The notes: generated by a model not told the origin, from the letters alone. Shown: positions 20,921 to 32,078, numbered from the stretch's first letter. The stretch is DNA of 64,000 bases from Pseudohalocynthiibacter aestuariivivens (GCF_018457175.1 NZ_JAGFNU010000001.1:186001-250000); one strand, 5' to 3'. Translations and numbers: made by a program.

Positions 20921-21741
20921 CATCTGAAGTTCAAGTTTTGGGGCTGTGTCGTTTTTCATACCCCGCACCTATTGATTCATTTCAGACTCGCCATAAAACC
21001 CTGGAAGACCGAAAAGCGATGCTTTACTCGCCCGAGAGGTTGGAACTGCGGTGTTTCTGGTTTGAACAAATTACCTTGCCTTCATTGCTCGCGCAGACCG
21101 ACCCCGATTTTACACTCCTAATTTTGTTTGGTGACGATTTTCCAGAACCTTACCGAAGCCGAATTCTGAAGCTGGTTGAAGGCGTGAAGCAAATCAAACC
21201 CGTTTTCCGGGCATCGGCACCGCATCGCGACGTGTATCGGGAAATTATGCAGGCAGAGCGAAGATTTGAATCGCGTGCTGTGGCAGAGTTTCGGTTAGAT
21301 GATGACGATGCGGTGGCAGTTAATTTTGTTGCTCAAACACGCACCAGATTTAGACAGGTTGCACCAGTGTTTGAGAGTGCTGAGCGAATGGCGATGGATT
21401 TCTCGCGCGGCGTAATCATCAGCGCCAAACCCGAAGGTGTTGAGTTTTTGCCTGTAATCACGCGGTTCTGGTCGGCTGGCTTGGTTGTATTTTTCAAGCC
21501 AGAGCATGATCGTTCGGTGATGGATTTTCCGCACCAGCAAATTTGGAAACGGATGCCTGCTGTCTCCTTCAATCAAAGCATTATGTATTTACGTGGAATG
21601 CACCGCACCAACGACAGCAAAGTTCGTACCAAAGGGAACGGTCGTTTCATCTTGCCGGAAAAAGAACTCGCTTCAAAGCTTAGACAACGGTTTCGGGTTG
21701 AAAAGGATCGTTTTGTGACAGGAGTCACACCGCTTCTTTAA
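20917..21741 (+). CDS. Putative rhamnosyltransferase-family protein
   Basis: A 274-residue soluble protein. It resembles the family annotated as putative rhamnosyl transferase: an N-terminal LGLCRFSYP segment, then LPSLLAQTDPDFTLLILFGD and the acidic motif FRLDDDDAV at about 125-133, which could bind metal and nucleotide sugar as DXD motifs do. The start is GTG, overlapping the transporter stop by four bases, with GGAAAGAGG upstream, so the two genes are translationally coupled. The acceptor is unknown. It precedes the rpsL promoter region. Confidence 0.7.
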   Translation: MTSEVQVLGLCRFSYPAPIDSFQTRHKTLEDRKAMLYSPERLELRCFWFEQITLPSLLAQTDPDFTLLILFGDDFPEPYRSRILKLVEGVKQIKPVFRASAPHRDVYREIMQAERRFESRAVAEFRLDDDDAVAVNFVAQTRTRFRQVAPVFESAERMAMDFSRGVIISAKPEGVEFLPVITRFWSAGLVVFFKPEHDRSVMDFPHQQIWKRMPAVSFNQSIMYLRGMHRTNDSKVRTKGNGRFILPEKELASKLRQRFRVEKDRFVTGVTPLL

Positions 21742-22041
21742 GAAACTGCAATCTTAGAACAAGGTAGAATATGCAATAGTCGCGATTGCGGTCACAATGT
21801 CTGAACCGTTGCTGTTGACAAGCTCTGCGACTCCCCATATACGGCGGCCACTTGGGCAGGGTGTATTCCCGTTATTGCCTTAATCAGAACTGAAGTGGTC
21901 AAGATCCGGGCTAGCGCTCCGATCCTCTGAATGCCCACCGCGTCGTTCCCAAAAAATGGGGGCGAATGTGGTTTTTGCGCTGTGCGGACGCGTATGAGCG
22001 CGTGAATTTGAAATGTGTTGCAACACGGGGAATGAACCGGA
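21742..22041 (+). other. Intergenic region ahead of rpsL
   Basis: This 300-base gap holds the rpsL promoter candidate described separately and about 190 bases of untranslated leader. I see no gene in it and no strong hairpin that ends in a T run. Confidence 0.6.
21815..21843 (+). promoter_or_regulatory. Candidate promoter of the str operon
   Basis: TTGACA and TATACG separated by exactly 17 bases; this is the best -35/-10 match in the window. The transcript would start about 190 bases before rpsL. Confidence 0.7.
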
Positions 22042-22413
22042 ATGCCAACGATCCAACAGCTGATCCGCAAGCCGCGGCAGCCGAAAGTAAAACGCCAAAA
22101 GTCCATGCACCTGCAGGCTTGTCCTCAGAAACGTGGAGTGTGCACCCGCGTCTATACAACGACGCCGAAGAAACCAAACTCTGCTATGCGGAAAGTTGCC
22201 AAGGTTCGTTTGACCAATGGCTTCGAGGTGATTTCGTACATCCCAGGTGAAAGCCACAACCTTCAGGAGCACTCTGTGGTTCTGATCCGTGGCGGTCGTG
22301 TAAAAGACCTTCCCGGTGTGCGTTACCACATCCTTCGCGGTGTTCTGGATACCCAGGGCGTCAAAGACCGTAAGCAGCGTCGTTCGAAATACGGCGCTAA
22401 GCGTCCTAAATAA
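22042..22413 (+). CDS. rpsL: Ribosomal protein S12
   Basis: A 123-residue 30S decoding-centre protein. It starts [14 protein letters not shown] and has [15 protein letters not shown] and the [14 protein letters not shown] loop, whose lysines are the usual sites of streptomycin-resistance mutations; both read as the sensitive form. It is the first gene of the str operon rpsL-rpsG-fusA-tuf, with 12 bases to rpsG. Confidence 0.98.
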   Translation: MPTIQQLIRKPRQPKVKRQKSMHLQACPQKRGVCTRVYTTTPKKPNSAMRKVAKVRLTNGFEVISYIPGESHNLQEHSVVLIRGGRVKDLPGVRYHILRGVLDTQGVKDRKQRRSKYGAKRPK

Positions 22414-22896
<483 letters not shown>

Positions 22897-22917
22897 ATCT
22901 GGCCAAGGACTGACCCA

Positions 22918-25035
22918 ATGGCACGCGAATACCCCCTCGACCGTTATCGTAATTTCGGGATCATGGCGCATATCGATGCAGGTAAAACCACCTGTTCGGA
23001 GCGTATCCTGTACTATACCGGGAAATCTCATAACATCGGCGAAGTGCACGATGGCGCTGCAACCATGGACTGGATGGAGCAGGAGCAGGAGCGTGGCATC
23101 ACGATTACTTCGGCTGCGACCACGACTTTCTGGGAACGTACTGAAAACGGTGTCGATGCGGAAACTGAAAAGCATCGTCTGAACATTATCGACACGCCAG
23201 GTCACGTTGACTTCACAATCGAAGTTGAACGTTCTTTGGCTGTGCTTGACGGTGCTGTTGCTGTTCTTGACGCCAACGCTGGTGTTGAACCGCAGACAGA
23301 AACCGTCTGGCGTCAGGCTGACCGCTACAAGGTTCCGCGTATCGTTTTCGTCAACAAGATGGACAAAATCGGCGCAGACTTTTTCAACTGCGTCGAAATG
23401 ATCAAAAGCCGCACTGGCGCAATCCCTTGCCCAATTCAGTGCCCGATTGGCTCAGAGACAGAGCTTGAGGGCATCGTAGACCTGGTCACCATGCAAGAGT
23501 GGGTGTGGGCTGGCGAAGATCTGGGTGCGACCTGGGAACTGCGCGAGATTCGCGACAGCCTTAAAGACAAGTGCGAAGAAATGCGCACAACCATGATCGA
23601 GCTCGCCGTCGAGATGGACGACGACGCCATGGAAGCTTACCTTGAAGGTAACGAGCCTGACGTCGCGACCCTGCGCAAACTGATCCGTAAGGGTACTCTT
23701 TCGATGACGTTTATTCCGGTTCTGGCTGGATCTGCGTTCAAAAACAAAGGTGTGCAGCCTCTGTTGAACGCAGTTGTGGATTATCTGCCAAACCCGCTGG
23801 ATGTTATTGACTACATGGGTTTCCGTCCTGGTGACGAAACAGAAACACGTGATGTTCCGCGTCGCGCGGATGACAACATGCCGTTTTCCGCTTTGGCGTT
23901 TAAAATCATGAACGACCCATTTGTCGGCTCGCTGACGTTCACCCGGATTTACTCGGGTAAGCTGAGCAAGGGCGACACCATGCTCAACTCTACCAAGGGC
24001 AAAAAAGAGCGTGTGGGCCGTATGATGATGATGCACTCGATCAACCGTGAAGAGATCGAAGAAGCATTTGCAGGCGACATCATCGCGCTGGCAGGTCTGA
24101 AAGACACCACAACAGGTGACACGATCTGTGCCGTAAATGATCCTGTTGTTCTGGAAACCATGACCTTCCCAGATCCGGTTATCGAGATTGCGGTTGAGCC
24201 AAAAACCAAAGCTGACCAGGAGAAAATGTCTCAGGGTCTTGCGCGTTTGGCGGCCGAAGATCCATCCTTCCGTGTGGAAACTGACCTCGAAAGCGGCCAG
24301 ACCATCATGAAAGGCATGGGCGAGCTTCACCTCGACATTCTGGTTGATCGTCTGAAGCGTGAATTCAAAGTCGAAGCTAACATTGGTGCGCCTCAGGTGG
24401 CTTACCGTGAAACCATCGGCCACGAAGCTGAAATTGACTATACCCACAAGAAACAATCTGGTGGTTCTGGTCAGTTTGCACGCGTTAAAATGGTTATTTC
24501 GCCAACACAGCCTGGCGAAGGTTATTCATTCGAGTCAAAAATCGTCGGGGGTTCTATTCCAAAAGAATACATTCCTGGTGTTGAAAAAGGCATCAAGTCA
24601 GTTATGGACTCTGGTCCTCTTGCTGGCTTCCCGGTTATCGACTTTAAAGTTGCTCTGATCGATGGTGCTTTCCATGATGTGGACTCCTCAGTTTTAGCGT
24701 TTGAAATCGCTGCTCGGGCCGCCATGCGTGACGGTTTGAAAAAAGCTGGCGCGAAAATGCTGGAGCCGATCATGAAGGTCGAAGTGGTTACTCCGGACGA
24801 CTACACTGGTGGCATCATTGGTGATCTTACGTCTCGTCGTGGTCAGGTGCAAGGCCAGGACAGCCGCGGGAATGCGATTGCGATCGAAGCATTTGTTCCA
24901 CTGGCAAACATGTTTGGCTACATCAACACCTTGCGCTCTATGTCTTCGGGCCGCGCAAACTTCTCGATGCAGTTCGATCACTACGATCCGGTACCGCAAA
25001 ACATCTCTGACGAAATTCAGGCGAAATACGCGTAA
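22918..25035 (+). CDS. fusA: Translation elongation factor G
   Basis: A 705-residue GTPase that drives ribosomal translocation and, with RRF, recycling. The G domain shows [18 protein letters not shown] and NKMDK, and domains II-V follow with GMGELHLDI and a GEPQ-like/VAYRETI segment. Length is typical of the bacterial EF-G1 type. AAGGAC lies ahead of the ATG. It is followed by the second tuf after 46 bases. Confidence 0.98.
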   Translation: MAREYPLDRYRNFGIMAHIDAGKTTCSERILYYTGKSHNIGEVHDGAATMDWMEQEQERGITITSAATTTFWERTENGVDAETEKHRLNIIDTPGHVDFTIEVERSLAVLDGAVAVLDANAGVEPQTETVWRQADRYKVPRIVFVNKMDKIGADFFNCVEMIKSRTGAIPCPIQCPIGSETELEGIVDLVTMQEWVWAGEDLGATWELREIRDSLKDKCEEMRTTMIELAVEMDDDAMEAYLEGNEPDVATLRKLIRKGTLSMTFIPVLAGSAFKNKGVQPLLNAVVDYLPNPLDVIDYMGFRPGDETETRDVPRRADDNMPFSALAFKIMNDPFVGSLTFTRIYSGKLSKGDTMLNSTKGKKERVGRMMMMHSINREEIEEAFAGDIIALAGLKDTTTGDTICAVNDPVVLETMTFPDPVIEIAVEPKTKADQEKMSQGLARLAAEDPSFRVETDLESGQTIMKGMGELHLDILVDRLKREFKVEANIGAPQVAYRETIGHEAEIDYTHKKQSGGSGQFARVKMVISPTQPGEGYSFESKIVGGSIPKEYIPGVEKGIKSVMDSGPLAGFPVIDFKVALIDGAFHDVDSSVLAFEIAARAAMRDGLKKAGAKMLEPIMKVEVVTPDDYTGGIIGDLTSRRGQVQGQDSRGNAIAIEAFVPLANMFGYINTLRSMSSGRANFSMQFDHYDPVPQNISDEIQAKYA

Positions 25036-25080
25036 GGCGGGGACCGCCCCCCTTCACGCACACAGTTAACAGGAGGCCAA

Positions 25081-26261
25081 CATGGCTAAGGAAAAGTTTG
25101 AACGAACAAAACCGCATTGCAACATCGGCACGATTGGGCATGTTGACCACGGCAAGACGACGCTTACGGCTGCGATCACGAAGCAGTTCAGCGACAATTT
25201 CAAAGCGTATGACGAGATTGACGGCGCGCCTGAAGAGAAGGCCCGTGGTATCACCATTTCAACAGCGCATGTTGAGTATGAGACCGAAGCGCGTCACTAC
25301 GCCCACGTCGACTGCCCAGGCCACGCTGACTATGTGAAGAACATGATCACCGGTGCGGCGCAGATGGATGGCGCCATTCTGGTTGTGAACGCGGCTGACG
25401 GCCCTATGCCACAGACCCGCGAGCACATTCTGCTTGGCCGTCAGGTTGGCATCCCGTCAATGGTTGTCTTCATGAACAAAGTTGACCAGGTCGACGATGA
25501 AGAGCTTCTCGAGCTGGTTGAAATGGAAATCCGCGAACTTCTGACCGAGTACGGCTATCCTGGCGACGATATCCCAATCATCGCGGGTTCTGCCCTGGCG
25601 GCTCTGGAAGACCGTGACCCGGAAATCGGCAGCGAGAAAATCGCAGAGCTGATGGCCGCTGTTGACGCGTATATCCCACAGCCTGCACGTGCGATTGACC
25701 AGCCGTTTCTGATGCCAATCGAGGATGTGTTCTCGATCTCTGGTCGCGGTACTGTTGTTACGGGTCGTGTTGAGCGTGGCGTCGTGAATGTGGGCGACGA
25801 GATTGAAATCGTTGGTATCCGTGACACGAAGAAAACCACCTGTACCGGTGTTGAAATGTTCCGCAAGCTGCTTGACCGTGGCGAAGCCGGCGACAACATC
25901 GGCGCACTGCTGCGCGGCATTGACCGCGAAGGTGTTGAGCGTGGTCAGATCCTGTGTAAGCCAGGTTCCGTTAAGCCACACACCAAGTTCGAAGCCGAGG
26001 TCTATATTCTGACCAAGGAAGAAGGTGGCCGTCACACGCCGTTCTTTGCGAACTACCGTCCACAGTTTTACTTCCGTACGACGGATGTGACGGGCACGGT
26101 TGAGCTTCCGGCAGGCACCGAGATGGTGATGCCGGGCGACAACCTGAAGTTCAACGTTGAACTGATCGCCCCGATCGCGATGGAAGAAAAACTGCGCTTC
26201 GCCATCCGCGAAGGCGGTCGGACCGTAGGCTCCGGTGTCGTGTCCAAAATTATCGAGTAAT
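25081..26261. repeat. Long direct repeat, copy 2 (tuf)
   Basis: The partner of the repeat at 3282..4462. The match covers about 1181 bases and ends one base outside the coding sequence on each side. Confidence 0.9.
25082..26260 (+). CDS. tuf: Translation elongation factor Tu (copy 2)
   Basis: A second, identical 392-residue EF-Tu gene in the usual str-operon position after fusA. It has a strong ribosome-binding site (AGGAGG) 7 bases from the ATG, unlike copy 1, so most EF-Tu may come from here. No terminator follows. Instead an 11-bp hairpin lies between it and rpsJ, so str and S10 operons may be co-transcribed. Confidence 0.98.
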   Translation: MAKEKFERTKPHCNIGTIGHVDHGKTTLTAAITKQFSDNFKAYDEIDGAPEEKARGITISTAHVEYETEARHYAHVDCPGHADYVKNMITGAAQMDGAILVVNAADGPMPQTREHILLGRQVGIPSMVVFMNKVDQVDDEELLELVEMEIRELLTEYGYPGDDIPIIAGSALAALEDRDPEIGSEKIAELMAAVDAYIPQPARAIDQPFLMPIEDVFSISGRGTVVTGRVERGVVNVGDEIEIVGIRDTKKTTCTGVEMFRKLLDRGEAGDNIGALLRGIDREGVERGQILCKPGSVKPHTKFEAEVYILTKEEGGRHTPFFANYRPQFYFRTTDVTGTVELPAGTEMVMPGDNLKFNVELIAPIAMEEKLRFAIREGGRTVGSGVVSKIIE

Positions 26262-26279
26262 AAGACCTCCGGGTTCGAC

Positions 26280-26307
26280 GTGGGGCGGGGAATGATCCCC
26301 GCTCCAC
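26280..26307 (+). promoter_or_regulatory. Hairpin between tuf and rpsJ
   Basis: GTGGGGCGGGG at 26280-26290 pairs with CCCCGCTCCAC at 26297-26307 (one G-T pair) around an AATGAT loop. No T run follows. It may protect or process the mRNA or serve in S10-operon control. Confidence 0.55.
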
Positions 26308-26339
26308 CTATCAACTCTAACGCCGCGAAAGGCTCAGAA

Positions 26340-26648
26340 ATGACAAGCCAAAACATTCGCATTCGGCTGAAGGCATTTGACTACCGTGTACTGGATGCCA
26401 GCACACAGGAAATCGTCAATACTGCCAAGCGTACCGGCGCCCAAGTGCGTGGGCCGATTCCGCTGCCGAACAAGATTGAGAAATTCACGGTTCTCCGTGG
26501 TCCTCATGTTGACAAAAAATCCCGCGATCAGTTCGAGATCCGGACGCACAAACGTCTGCTCGACATTGTCGACCCGACACCGCAAACCGTTGACGCGCTG
26601 ATGAAGCTCGACCTCGCTGCCGGTGTTGACGTCGAGATCAAGGTATAA
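26340..26648 (+). CDS. rpsJ: Ribosomal protein S10
   Basis: A 102-residue 30S head protein that also acts as the NusE transcription antitermination factor by binding NusB and NusG. It starts [19 protein letters not shown] and has the extended-loop segment [21 protein letters not shown]. The start is fixed by family length; the open frame continues upstream but only through noncoding sequence. It is the first gene of the S10 cluster. Confidence 0.98.
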   Translation: MTSQNIRIRLKAFDYRVLDASTQEIVNTAKRTGAQVRGPIPLPNKIEKFTVLRGPHVDKKSRDQFEIRTHKRLLDIVDPTPQTVDALMKLDLAAGVDVEIKV

Positions 26649-26662
26649 GGAGCCATACTGAA

Positions 26663-27391
26663 ATGCGCTCTGGTATTATCGCAAAGAAAGTCGGCATGAC
26701 CCGGCTTTTCATGGAAGACGGGAAGCAGATTCCTGTAACCGTTCTCCAACTCGACGGCCTTCAGGTGGTTGCGCAGCGTACCGCCGATAAAGATGGCTAT
26801 TCCGCAGTTCAGCTTGGTGCTGGAACGGCGAAAGCGAAACGCACATCCAAAGCGATGCGTGGCCATTTCGCAGCCGCTAATGTAGCACCGAAACGCAAAG
26901 TTGCAGAGTTTCGCGTCAGCCCCGACAATCTGATCGGTGTGGGCGAAGAAATCTCGGCCGAGCATTTCCTTGAGGGTCAGAAAGTTGACGTGTCCGGCAC
27001 GTCAATTGGTAAGGGCTTTCAGGGTGCAATGAAGCGCCATAACTTTTCGGGTCTTCGGGCGTCTCATGGTGTGTCGATTTCGCACCGTTCGCACGGCTCG
27101 ACGGGTCAGTGTCAGGACCCTGGCAAAGTGTTCAAGGGCAAGAAAATGGCCGGTCATATGGGCGCAGTCCGTGTTACCACTCAAAACCTTGAAGTTGTAC
27201 GCACCGACGCCGACCGTGGTCTGATCATGATCAAGGGCGCGGTTCCGGGTTCTAAAGGTGGCTGGGTCACAGTAAAAGATGCTGTGAAAAAGAAATTGCC
27301 TGATGGCGTTCCTTTTCCAGCGGCTCTGAAATCGGCTGCGGCACCGGCGGAAGCGCCTGCCGAAGCTCCGGAAGGAGGGGCTGAAGAATGA
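26663..27391 (+). CDS. rplC: Ribosomal protein L3
   Basis: A 242-residue 50S protein with a long extension reaching the peptidyl-transferase centre. It starts [16 protein letters not shown] and contains the [22 protein letters not shown] segment, whose Gln is the usual methylation site in proteobacteria. The C-terminal tail is rich in Ala, Pro and Glu, a lineage-specific extension. Its stop overlaps the rplD start by four bases. Confidence 0.98.
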   Translation: MRSGIIAKKVGMTRLFMEDGKQIPVTVLQLDGLQVVAQRTADKDGYSAVQLGAGTAKAKRTSKAMRGHFAAANVAPKRKVAEFRVSPDNLIGVGEEISAEHFLEGQKVDVSGTSIGKGFQGAMKRHNFSGLRASHGVSISHRSHGSTGQCQDPGKVFKGKKMAGHMGAVRVTTQNLEVVRTDADRGLIMIKGAVPGSKGGWVTVKDAVKKKLPDGVPFPAALKSAAAPAEAPAEAPEGGAEE

Positions 27392-28008
27392 AAACGGATG
27401 TAATCACTCTCGACGCAGGCAAAGCCGGCACCGTAGATCTCGATGATGCGATCTTTGGTCTGGACCCACGCGCTGACATTCTGCACCGTGTGGTCCGCTG
27501 GCAGCGCAACAATGCGCAGGCTGGAACCCATAAGGTGAAAACCCGGTCCGAGACCAGCTATTCGACCAAGAAGATCTATCGCCAAAAAGGCACCGGCGGC
27601 GCACGTCACGGTGACCGGAATGCGCCGATCTTCCGCTCGGGTGGTATCTACAAAGGTCCGACACCGCGCAGCCACGGCCACGACTTGACGAAGAAATTTC
27701 GCAAGTTGGGCCTACGTCATGCATTGTCTGCAAAGGCAAACGCCGGCGAACTGGTTGTGATTGACACAACAAACCTGAAAGAGGCGAAAACCTCTGTTCT
27801 GGCGAAAGCTGTCAAGGAACTGGGTTGGAAACGCGCGTTGATTATCGACGGGGCAGAGGTGAACGAAAATTTCGCTCGCGCCGCTCGTAACATCGAAGGC
27901 CTGGATATCCTGCCATCGATGGGTGCAAATGTTTATGACATCCTGAAGCGTGACACGCTTGTGCTCACGAAAGAAGGGGTCGAAGCACTGGAGGCTCGTT
28001 TGAAATGA
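27388..28008 (+). CDS. rplD: Ribosomal protein L4
   Basis: A 206-residue 50S protein lining the exit tunnel. The tunnel loop has [25 protein letters not shown], and [20 protein letters not shown] follows. In E. coli L4 represses the S10 operon by both attenuation and translation control; a comparable leader is not proved here. It overlaps rplC and rplW by four bases on either side, which implies translational coupling. Confidence 0.98.
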   Translation: MKTDVITLDAGKAGTVDLDDAIFGLDPRADILHRVVRWQRNNAQAGTHKVKTRSETSYSTKKIYRQKGTGGARHGDRNAPIFRSGGIYKGPTPRSHGHDLTKKFRKLGLRHALSAKANAGELVVIDTTNLKEAKTSVLAKAVKELGWKRALIIDGAEVNENFARAARNIEGLDILPSMGANVYDILKRDTLVLTKEGVEALEARLK

Positions 28009-28301
28009 GCGCGAAAGCAGAACATTACGATGTGATCCGCAAGCCGATCATCACGGAAAAAGCAACTATGGCTTCTGAAGCCAACGCTGTTGTCTTTGAG
28101 GTGGCGATTGACGCGAACAAACCACAGATCAAAGAAGCTGTTGAAGCTTTGTTTGGTGTAAAGGTTAAAGCGGTCAACACTTCCATTGCCAAAGGTAAGA
28201 CCAAGCGGTTTCGCGGTCAGCCCGGCAAACGGAAAGATGTGAAAAAAGCTTATGTTACCCTTGTTGAGGGAAACACTATCGACGTCTCGACAGGCCTCTG
28301 A
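28005..28301 (+). CDS. rplW: Ribosomal protein L23
   Basis: A 98-residue 50S protein at the tunnel exit, the docking site for trigger factor and SRP. It contains [34 protein letters not shown] and [18 protein letters not shown]. It overlaps rplD by four bases and is followed by a structured 152-base gap before rplB, unusual in an otherwise tight operon. Confidence 0.98.
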   Translation: MSAKAEHYDVIRKPIITEKATMASEANAVVFEVAIDANKPQIKEAVEALFGVKVKAVNTSIAKGKTKRFRGQPGKRKDVKKAYVTLVEGNTIDVSTGL

Positions 28302-28321
28302 TAGTAAGCACCGAATCTGCG

Positions 28322-28404
28322 CAGCCCCGGTTCGCCCGGGGCTGACGCTATTTTAGGACGGGGACCTTTGGGGCCCTATAGATCGGGCACCTTCGGGGGC
28401 CTAA
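28322..28404 (+). promoter_or_regulatory. Structured leader upstream of rplB with twin repeats
   Basis: A perfect 9-bp hairpin (CAGCCCCGG / CCGGGGCTG, loop TTCGC) at 28322-28344 is followed by two related GC-rich units. The first, at 28360-28378, reads GGGGACCTTTGGGGCCCTA, and the second, at 28385-28404, reads GGGCACCTTCGGGGGCCTAA. The T run after the hairpin is broken, so it is more likely a control or processing element than a full terminator. Confidence 0.5.
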
Positions 28405-28453
28405 ACACAGTCAGGCTAGAGAGTCTGGCATAGCTAAACGGAAGACAGAAAGC

Positions 28454-29296
28454 ATGGCACTAAAGTCGTATAAGCCGACGACGCCAGGCCAGCGTGGGCT
28501 GGTGCTGATCGACCGTTCGGAGCTTTGGAAAGGTCGTCCTGTTAAGTCTCTCACTGAGGGTCTGAGCAAAAAGGGCGGTCGGAACAATACCGGACGGATC
28601 ACAATGCGTCGTCGTGGTGGTGGCGCAAAGCGTCTCTATCGTATTGTTGATTTCAAACGGAACAAGTTTGATGTGGCAGCCACCGTTGAGCGGATTGAAT
28701 ACGATCCGAACCGGACTGCCTTTATCGCGCTGGTTAAGTATGAAGATGGCGAGCAGGCATATATCCTTGCGCCACAGCGTTTGGCTGTTGGGGACAAGGT
28801 TATCGCTTCTGCAAAGACCGATATCAAACCTGGGAACGCAATGCCGTTTTCGGGAATGCCAATCGGTACGATCGTACACAACATTGAGTTGAAAGAAGGC
28901 AAAGGCGGCCAGATCGCCCGTGCAGCCGGTACTTACGCCCAGTTTGTCGGTCGTGATGGTGGCTACGCTCAGATTCGTCTTTCTTCGGGCGAGCTTCGCA
29001 TGGTGCGCCAGGAATGCATGGCGACCGTCGGTGCCGTGTCGAACCCAGATAACTCTAACCAGAACCTCGGTAAAGCTGGCCGGAACCGCCATAAAGGTAT
29101 CCGCCCATCCGTTCGGGGCGTGGTTATGAACCCGGTTGATCACCCACATGGTGGTGGTGAAGGCCGGACATCTGGTGGTCGTCACCCGGTTACACCGTGG
29201 GGCAAGCCTACCAAGGGTGCACGCACCCGTAACAAGAACAAGGCGTCCAGCAAGCTGATTATCCGCTCGCGTCACGCTAAGAAAAAGGGCCGGTAG
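28454..29296 (+). CDS. rplB: Ribosomal protein L2
   Basis: A 280-residue 50S protein needed for subunit joining and peptidyl transfer. The C-terminal [24 protein letters not shown] region carries the histidine conserved near the catalytic centre. It starts [15 protein letters not shown]. Two bases separate it from rpsS. The long upstream gap suggests that its translation is set separately from rplCDW. Confidence 0.98.
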   Translation: MALKSYKPTTPGQRGLVLIDRSELWKGRPVKSLTEGLSKKGGRNNTGRITMRRRGGGAKRLYRIVDFKRNKFDVAATVERIEYDPNRTAFIALVKYEDGEQAYILAPQRLAVGDKVIASAKTDIKPGNAMPFSGMPIGTIVHNIELKEGKGGQIARAAGTYAQFVGRDGGYAQIRLSSGELRMVRQECMATVGAVSNPDNSNQNLGKAGRNRHKGIRPSVRGVVMNPVDHPHGGGEGRTSGGRHPVTPWGKPTKGARTRNKNKASSKLIIRSRHAKKKGR

Positions 29297-29298
29297 TT

Positions 29299-29577
29299 AT
29301 GTCGCGTTCTGTATGGAAAGGGCCTTTTGTCGACTCTTATGTGCTTAAGAAAGCCGAAAAGAGCCGCGAATCCGGCCGCAGCGAAGTGATCAAAATCTGG
29401 TCGCGCCGCAGCACAATTCTACCCCAGTTTGTTGGTCTGACCTTTGGTGTCTACAACGGCCACAAGCATATCCCCGTAAACGTGTCTGAAGACATGATCG
29501 GTCAGAAGTTCGGTGAGTACTCACCCACCCGGACTTACTATGGTCATGCTGCTGACAAAAAAGCGAAGCGGAAGTAA
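29299..29577 (+). CDS. rpsS: Ribosomal protein S19
   Basis: A 92-residue 30S head protein that contacts S13 and A-site tRNA. It has the start [21 protein letters not shown] and the signature ITPE-like region [29 protein letters not shown]. rplV follows after five bases. Confidence 0.98.
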   Translation: MSRSVWKGPFVDSYVLKKAEKSRESGRSEVIKIWSRRSTILPQFVGLTFGVYNGHKHIPVNVSEDMIGQKFGEYSPTRTYYGHAADKKAKRK

Positions 29578-29582
29578 GAGCC

Positions 29583-29963
29583 ATGGGTAAAGAGAAAAAC
29601 GCACGCCGCGTGGCTGACAACGAAGCATTTGCAAAATCAAAAATGCTTCGCACGTCACCGCAAAAGCTGAATCTGGTTGCTGCGATGATCCGTGGCAAGA
29701 AAGTGGACAAAGCGCTTTCTGATCTGACTTTTAGTAAAAAGCGGATCGCCGCTGATGTAAAGAAATGTCTGCAATCTGCCATCGCAAACGCAGAGAACAA
29801 CCACAACCTGGATGTGGATGAACTCATCGTTGCTGAAGCTTATGTAGGCAAAAACCTGACCATGAAACGTGGTCGTCCACGCGCACGTGGCCGGTTTGGC
29901 AAAATTCTGAAGCCATTCGCCGAGCTGACCATTCTGGTACGGCAAGTTGAGGAGCAAGCATAA
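29583..29963 (+). CDS. rplV: Ribosomal protein L22
   Basis: A 126-residue 50S protein whose long beta-hairpin ([19 protein letters not shown]) narrows the exit tunnel near the macrolide site. It has [21 protein letters not shown] near the N terminus. The last base of its stop codon is the first base of the rpsC start. Confidence 0.98.
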   Translation: MGKEKNARRVADNEAFAKSKMLRTSPQKLNLVAAMIRGKKVDKALSDLTFSKKRIAADVKKCLQSAIANAENNHNLDVDELIVAEAYVGKNLTMKRGRPRARGRFGKILKPFAELTILVRQVEEQA

Positions 29964-30664
29964 TGGGTCATAAGGTTAATCCAATTGGCATGCGCCTCCA
30001 GGTCAACCGTACCTGGGACAGCCGCTGGTATGCAGACACGAAAGACTATGGCGATCTTTTGCTTGAAGACCTGAAAATCCGGGAATTCATCAAAAGCGAT
30101 TGCAAGCAGGCTGGCATCAGCCGTGTGATCATCGAACGTCCGCATAAAAAATGCCGTGTCACGGTTCACACCGCACGTCCTGGTGTGATCATCGGTAAAA
30201 AAGGCGCGGACATCGAAGGTCTTCGCAAGAAACTGGCAGCGCTGACTGCTTCGGAACTGCACCTCAACATTGTTGAAGTTCGCAAACCCGAGCTTGATGC
30301 ACAGCTCGTAGCTGAAAGCATTACGCAGCAGCTCGAACGCCGTGTTTCTTTCCGCCGTGCGATGAAACGCGCAGTGCAGAACGCGATGCGCATGGGTTCC
30401 CTTGGTATTCGTGTTAACGTTGCTGGCCGTTTGGGTGGTGCCGAGATTGCGCGGACTGAATGGTACCGCGAAGGACGCGTTCCACTGCACACACTGCGTG
30501 CCGACATCGACTACGCCACTTCAGAAGCGCTGACTGCCTATGGCATCATCGGGGTTAAAGTCTGGATCTTCAAAGGTGAGATCATGGAGCACGACCCAAG
30601 CGCCCGTGAGCGTAAGCAACAGGAACTCCAGGAAGGCCCCGCACCACGCGGGCCCCGCCGCTAA
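29963..30664 (+). CDS. rpsC: Ribosomal protein S3
   Basis: A 233-residue 30S protein at the mRNA entry channel with helicase activity alongside S4. It starts [22 protein letters not shown] and carries the KH-domain loop [21 protein letters not shown]; the C-terminal domain ends in a Pro/Arg-rich tail. Its ATG shares a base with the rplV stop. Confidence 0.98.
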   Translation: MGHKVNPIGMRLQVNRTWDSRWYADTKDYGDLLLEDLKIREFIKSDCKQAGISRVIIERPHKKCRVTVHTARPGVIIGKKGADIEGLRKKLAALTASELHLNIVEVRKPELDAQLVAESITQQLERRVSFRRAMKRAVQNAMRMGSLGIRVNVAGRLGGAEIARTEWYREGRVPLHTLRADIDYATSEALTAYGIIGVKVWIFKGEIMEHDPSARERKQQELQEGPAPRGPRR

Positions 30665-30676
30665 GGAGATAGTAAG

Positions 30677-31090
30677 ATGCTGCAACCAAAGCGCACAAAA
30701 TTTCGCAAACAGCACAAAGGCCGTATCCACGGTGAAGCAAAGGGCGGATCAACTCTGACCTTTGGCACCTATGGCCTGAAGTCGACTGAACCTGAGCGCA
30801 TCACCGCGCGTCAGATTGAAGCCGCGCGTCGTGCGATGACACGTCACATGAAACGTCAGGGCCGGGTCTGGATCCGGATTTTCCCAGACACCCCTGTGAC
30901 ATCGAAGCCAACCGAGGTTCGGATGGGTAAAGGTAAGGGCTCTGTTGACTATTGGGCCGCCAAAGTAAAACCCGGACGAGTCATGTTTGAGATTGACGGC
31001 GTGTCCGAATCTGTGGCAAGGGAAGCGCTCCGTCTGGCTGCGATGAAATTGCCGGTTAAGACCCGCACTGTCGTACGCGAAGACTGGTGA
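30677..31090 (+). CDS. rplP: Ribosomal protein L16
   Basis: A 137-residue 50S protein close to the A-site tRNA elbow. It starts [16 protein letters not shown] and has [28 protein letters not shown]; the arginine in that segment is the usual hydroxylation target. AAGGAGA precedes the ATG. It is followed by a 93-base gap with a terminator-like hairpin. Confidence 0.98.
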   Translation: MLQPKRTKFRKQHKGRIHGEAKGGSTLTFGTYGLKSTEPERITARQIEAARRAMTRHMKRQGRVWIRIFPDTPVTSKPTEVRMGKGKGSVDYWAAKVKPGRVMFEIDGVSESVAREALRLAAMKLPVKTRTVVREDW

Positions 31091-31099
31091 GTTTTTTAT

Positions 31100-31133
31100 C
31101 GGACCCCCGGATGGTTTCGGGGGTTCGGTTTTT
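31100..31133 (+). terminator. Terminator-like hairpin between rplP and rpmC
   Basis: A 10-bp stem (CGGACCCCCG / CGGGGGTTCG, with one G-T pair) and an 8-base loop are followed by a G and five T residues. It lies inside an otherwise continuous operon, so partial termination or attenuation is likely. Confidence 0.7.
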
Positions 31134-31183
31134 GTTGGAAAAGCGCCGACGGGTTCGGTGACTTCTGATGGAAGGATGAGGCG

Positions 31184-31390
31184 ATGAACGCCCAAGAATT
31201 GCACGATAAGACCCCGGACCAGCTTCGTGAGGAGTTGGCCAACCTGAAAAAAGAATCGTTTAACCTTCGGTTCCAACAGGCCACCGGGCAAATGGAAAAT
31301 ACTGCGCGGATGAAAGCGGCTCGCCGTGACGCTGCGCGTGTAAAAACCGTACTTAACCAAAAAGCCGCTGCCGCGGCTGCAGAAGAATAA
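31184..31390 (+). CDS. rpmC: Ribosomal protein L29
   Basis: A 68-residue helical-hairpin protein near the tunnel exit. It starts [24 protein letters not shown] and has the [29 protein letters not shown] signature. The tail is Ala-rich. GGAAGGATGAGG lies upstream. rpsQ follows after 13 bases. Confidence 0.97.
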   Translation: MNAQELHDKTPDQLREELANLKKESFNLRFQQATGQMENTARMKAARRDAARVKTVLNQKAAAAAAEE

Positions 31391-31403
31391 GGGAGCCTGA
31401 ATA

Positions 31404-31634
31404 ATGCCCAAACGTATTCTTACAGGCACCGTGACAAGCGACCAGAACGAACAAACCGTAACGGTTTCCGTTGAGCGTCGCTTTACACACCCTGTGCTTA
31501 AGAAAACTATTCGTCGGTCCAAGAAATACCGGGCCCACGATGCTAAGAACGAATTCAAGACTGGCGATATTGTCCGCATTCAGGAATGCGCTCCAGTCTC
31601 GAAAAACAAACGCTGGGAGGTTCTGGGCGCGTAA
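31404..31634 (+). CDS. rpsQ: Ribosomal protein S17
   Basis: A 76-residue OB-fold protein that binds 16S rRNA helices early in 30S assembly. It starts [21 protein letters not shown] and has the [24 protein letters not shown] core. A 74-base gap with a weak 6-bp hairpin (TGGGGA/TCCCCA) separates it from rplN. Confidence 0.97.
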   Translation: MPKRILTGTVTSDQNEQTVTVSVERRFTHPVLKKTIRRSKKYRAHDAKNEFKTGDIVRIQECAPVSKNKRWEVLGA

Positions 31635-31708
31635 GCAACCAGACCTTTCGGTTTTATCGAAACCCTGGGGAATAACCTTAAAGGTCCCCACAGGTCGGGA
31701 GAAACCAC

Positions 31709-32077
31709 ATGATCCAGATGCAGACCAATCTGGATGTCGCTGACAACTCTGGCGCTCGCCGTGTTCAGTGCATCAAGGTTCTGGGTGGTTCCAAGCGTAA
31801 ATACGCTTCCGTTGGCGACATCATCGTCGTCTCGGTTAAAGAAGCCATCCCACGCGGTCGCGTGAAAAAAGGCGATGTCCGTAAGGCCGTTGTCGTACGT
31901 ACCGCTAAAGAAGTCCGTCGTGACGACGGCACCGCGATCCGGTTTGACCGGAACGCAGCAGTTATTCTCAACAATGCAAACGAACCAATTGGTACCCGTA
32001 TCTTTGGGCCAGTCGTTCGTGAGTTGCGCGCGAAGAACTTCATGAAGATCATCTCGCTCGCACCGGAGGTGCTGTAA
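31709..32077 (+). CDS. rplN: Ribosomal protein L14
   Basis: A 122-residue 50S protein on the subunit interface, also the binding site of the silencing factor RsfS. It starts [27 protein letters not shown] and ends ISLAPEVL. Only one base separates it from rplX. It would be the first gene of the classical spc set. Confidence 0.98.
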   Translation: MIQMQTNLDVADNSGARRVQCIKVLGGSKRKYASVGDIIVVSVKEAIPRGRVKKGDVRKAVVVRTAKEVRRDDGTAIRFDRNAAVILNNANEPIGTRIFGPVVRELRAKNFMKIISLAPEVL

Positions 32078-32078
32078 G

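Noticed and set aside
25457-26362. A 301-codon open frame antisense to the second tuf gene
   Set aside because: It is a shadow of the strongly biased EF-Tu codon use; the same antisense frame exists in copy 1. No ribosome-binding site or family resemblance was seen.
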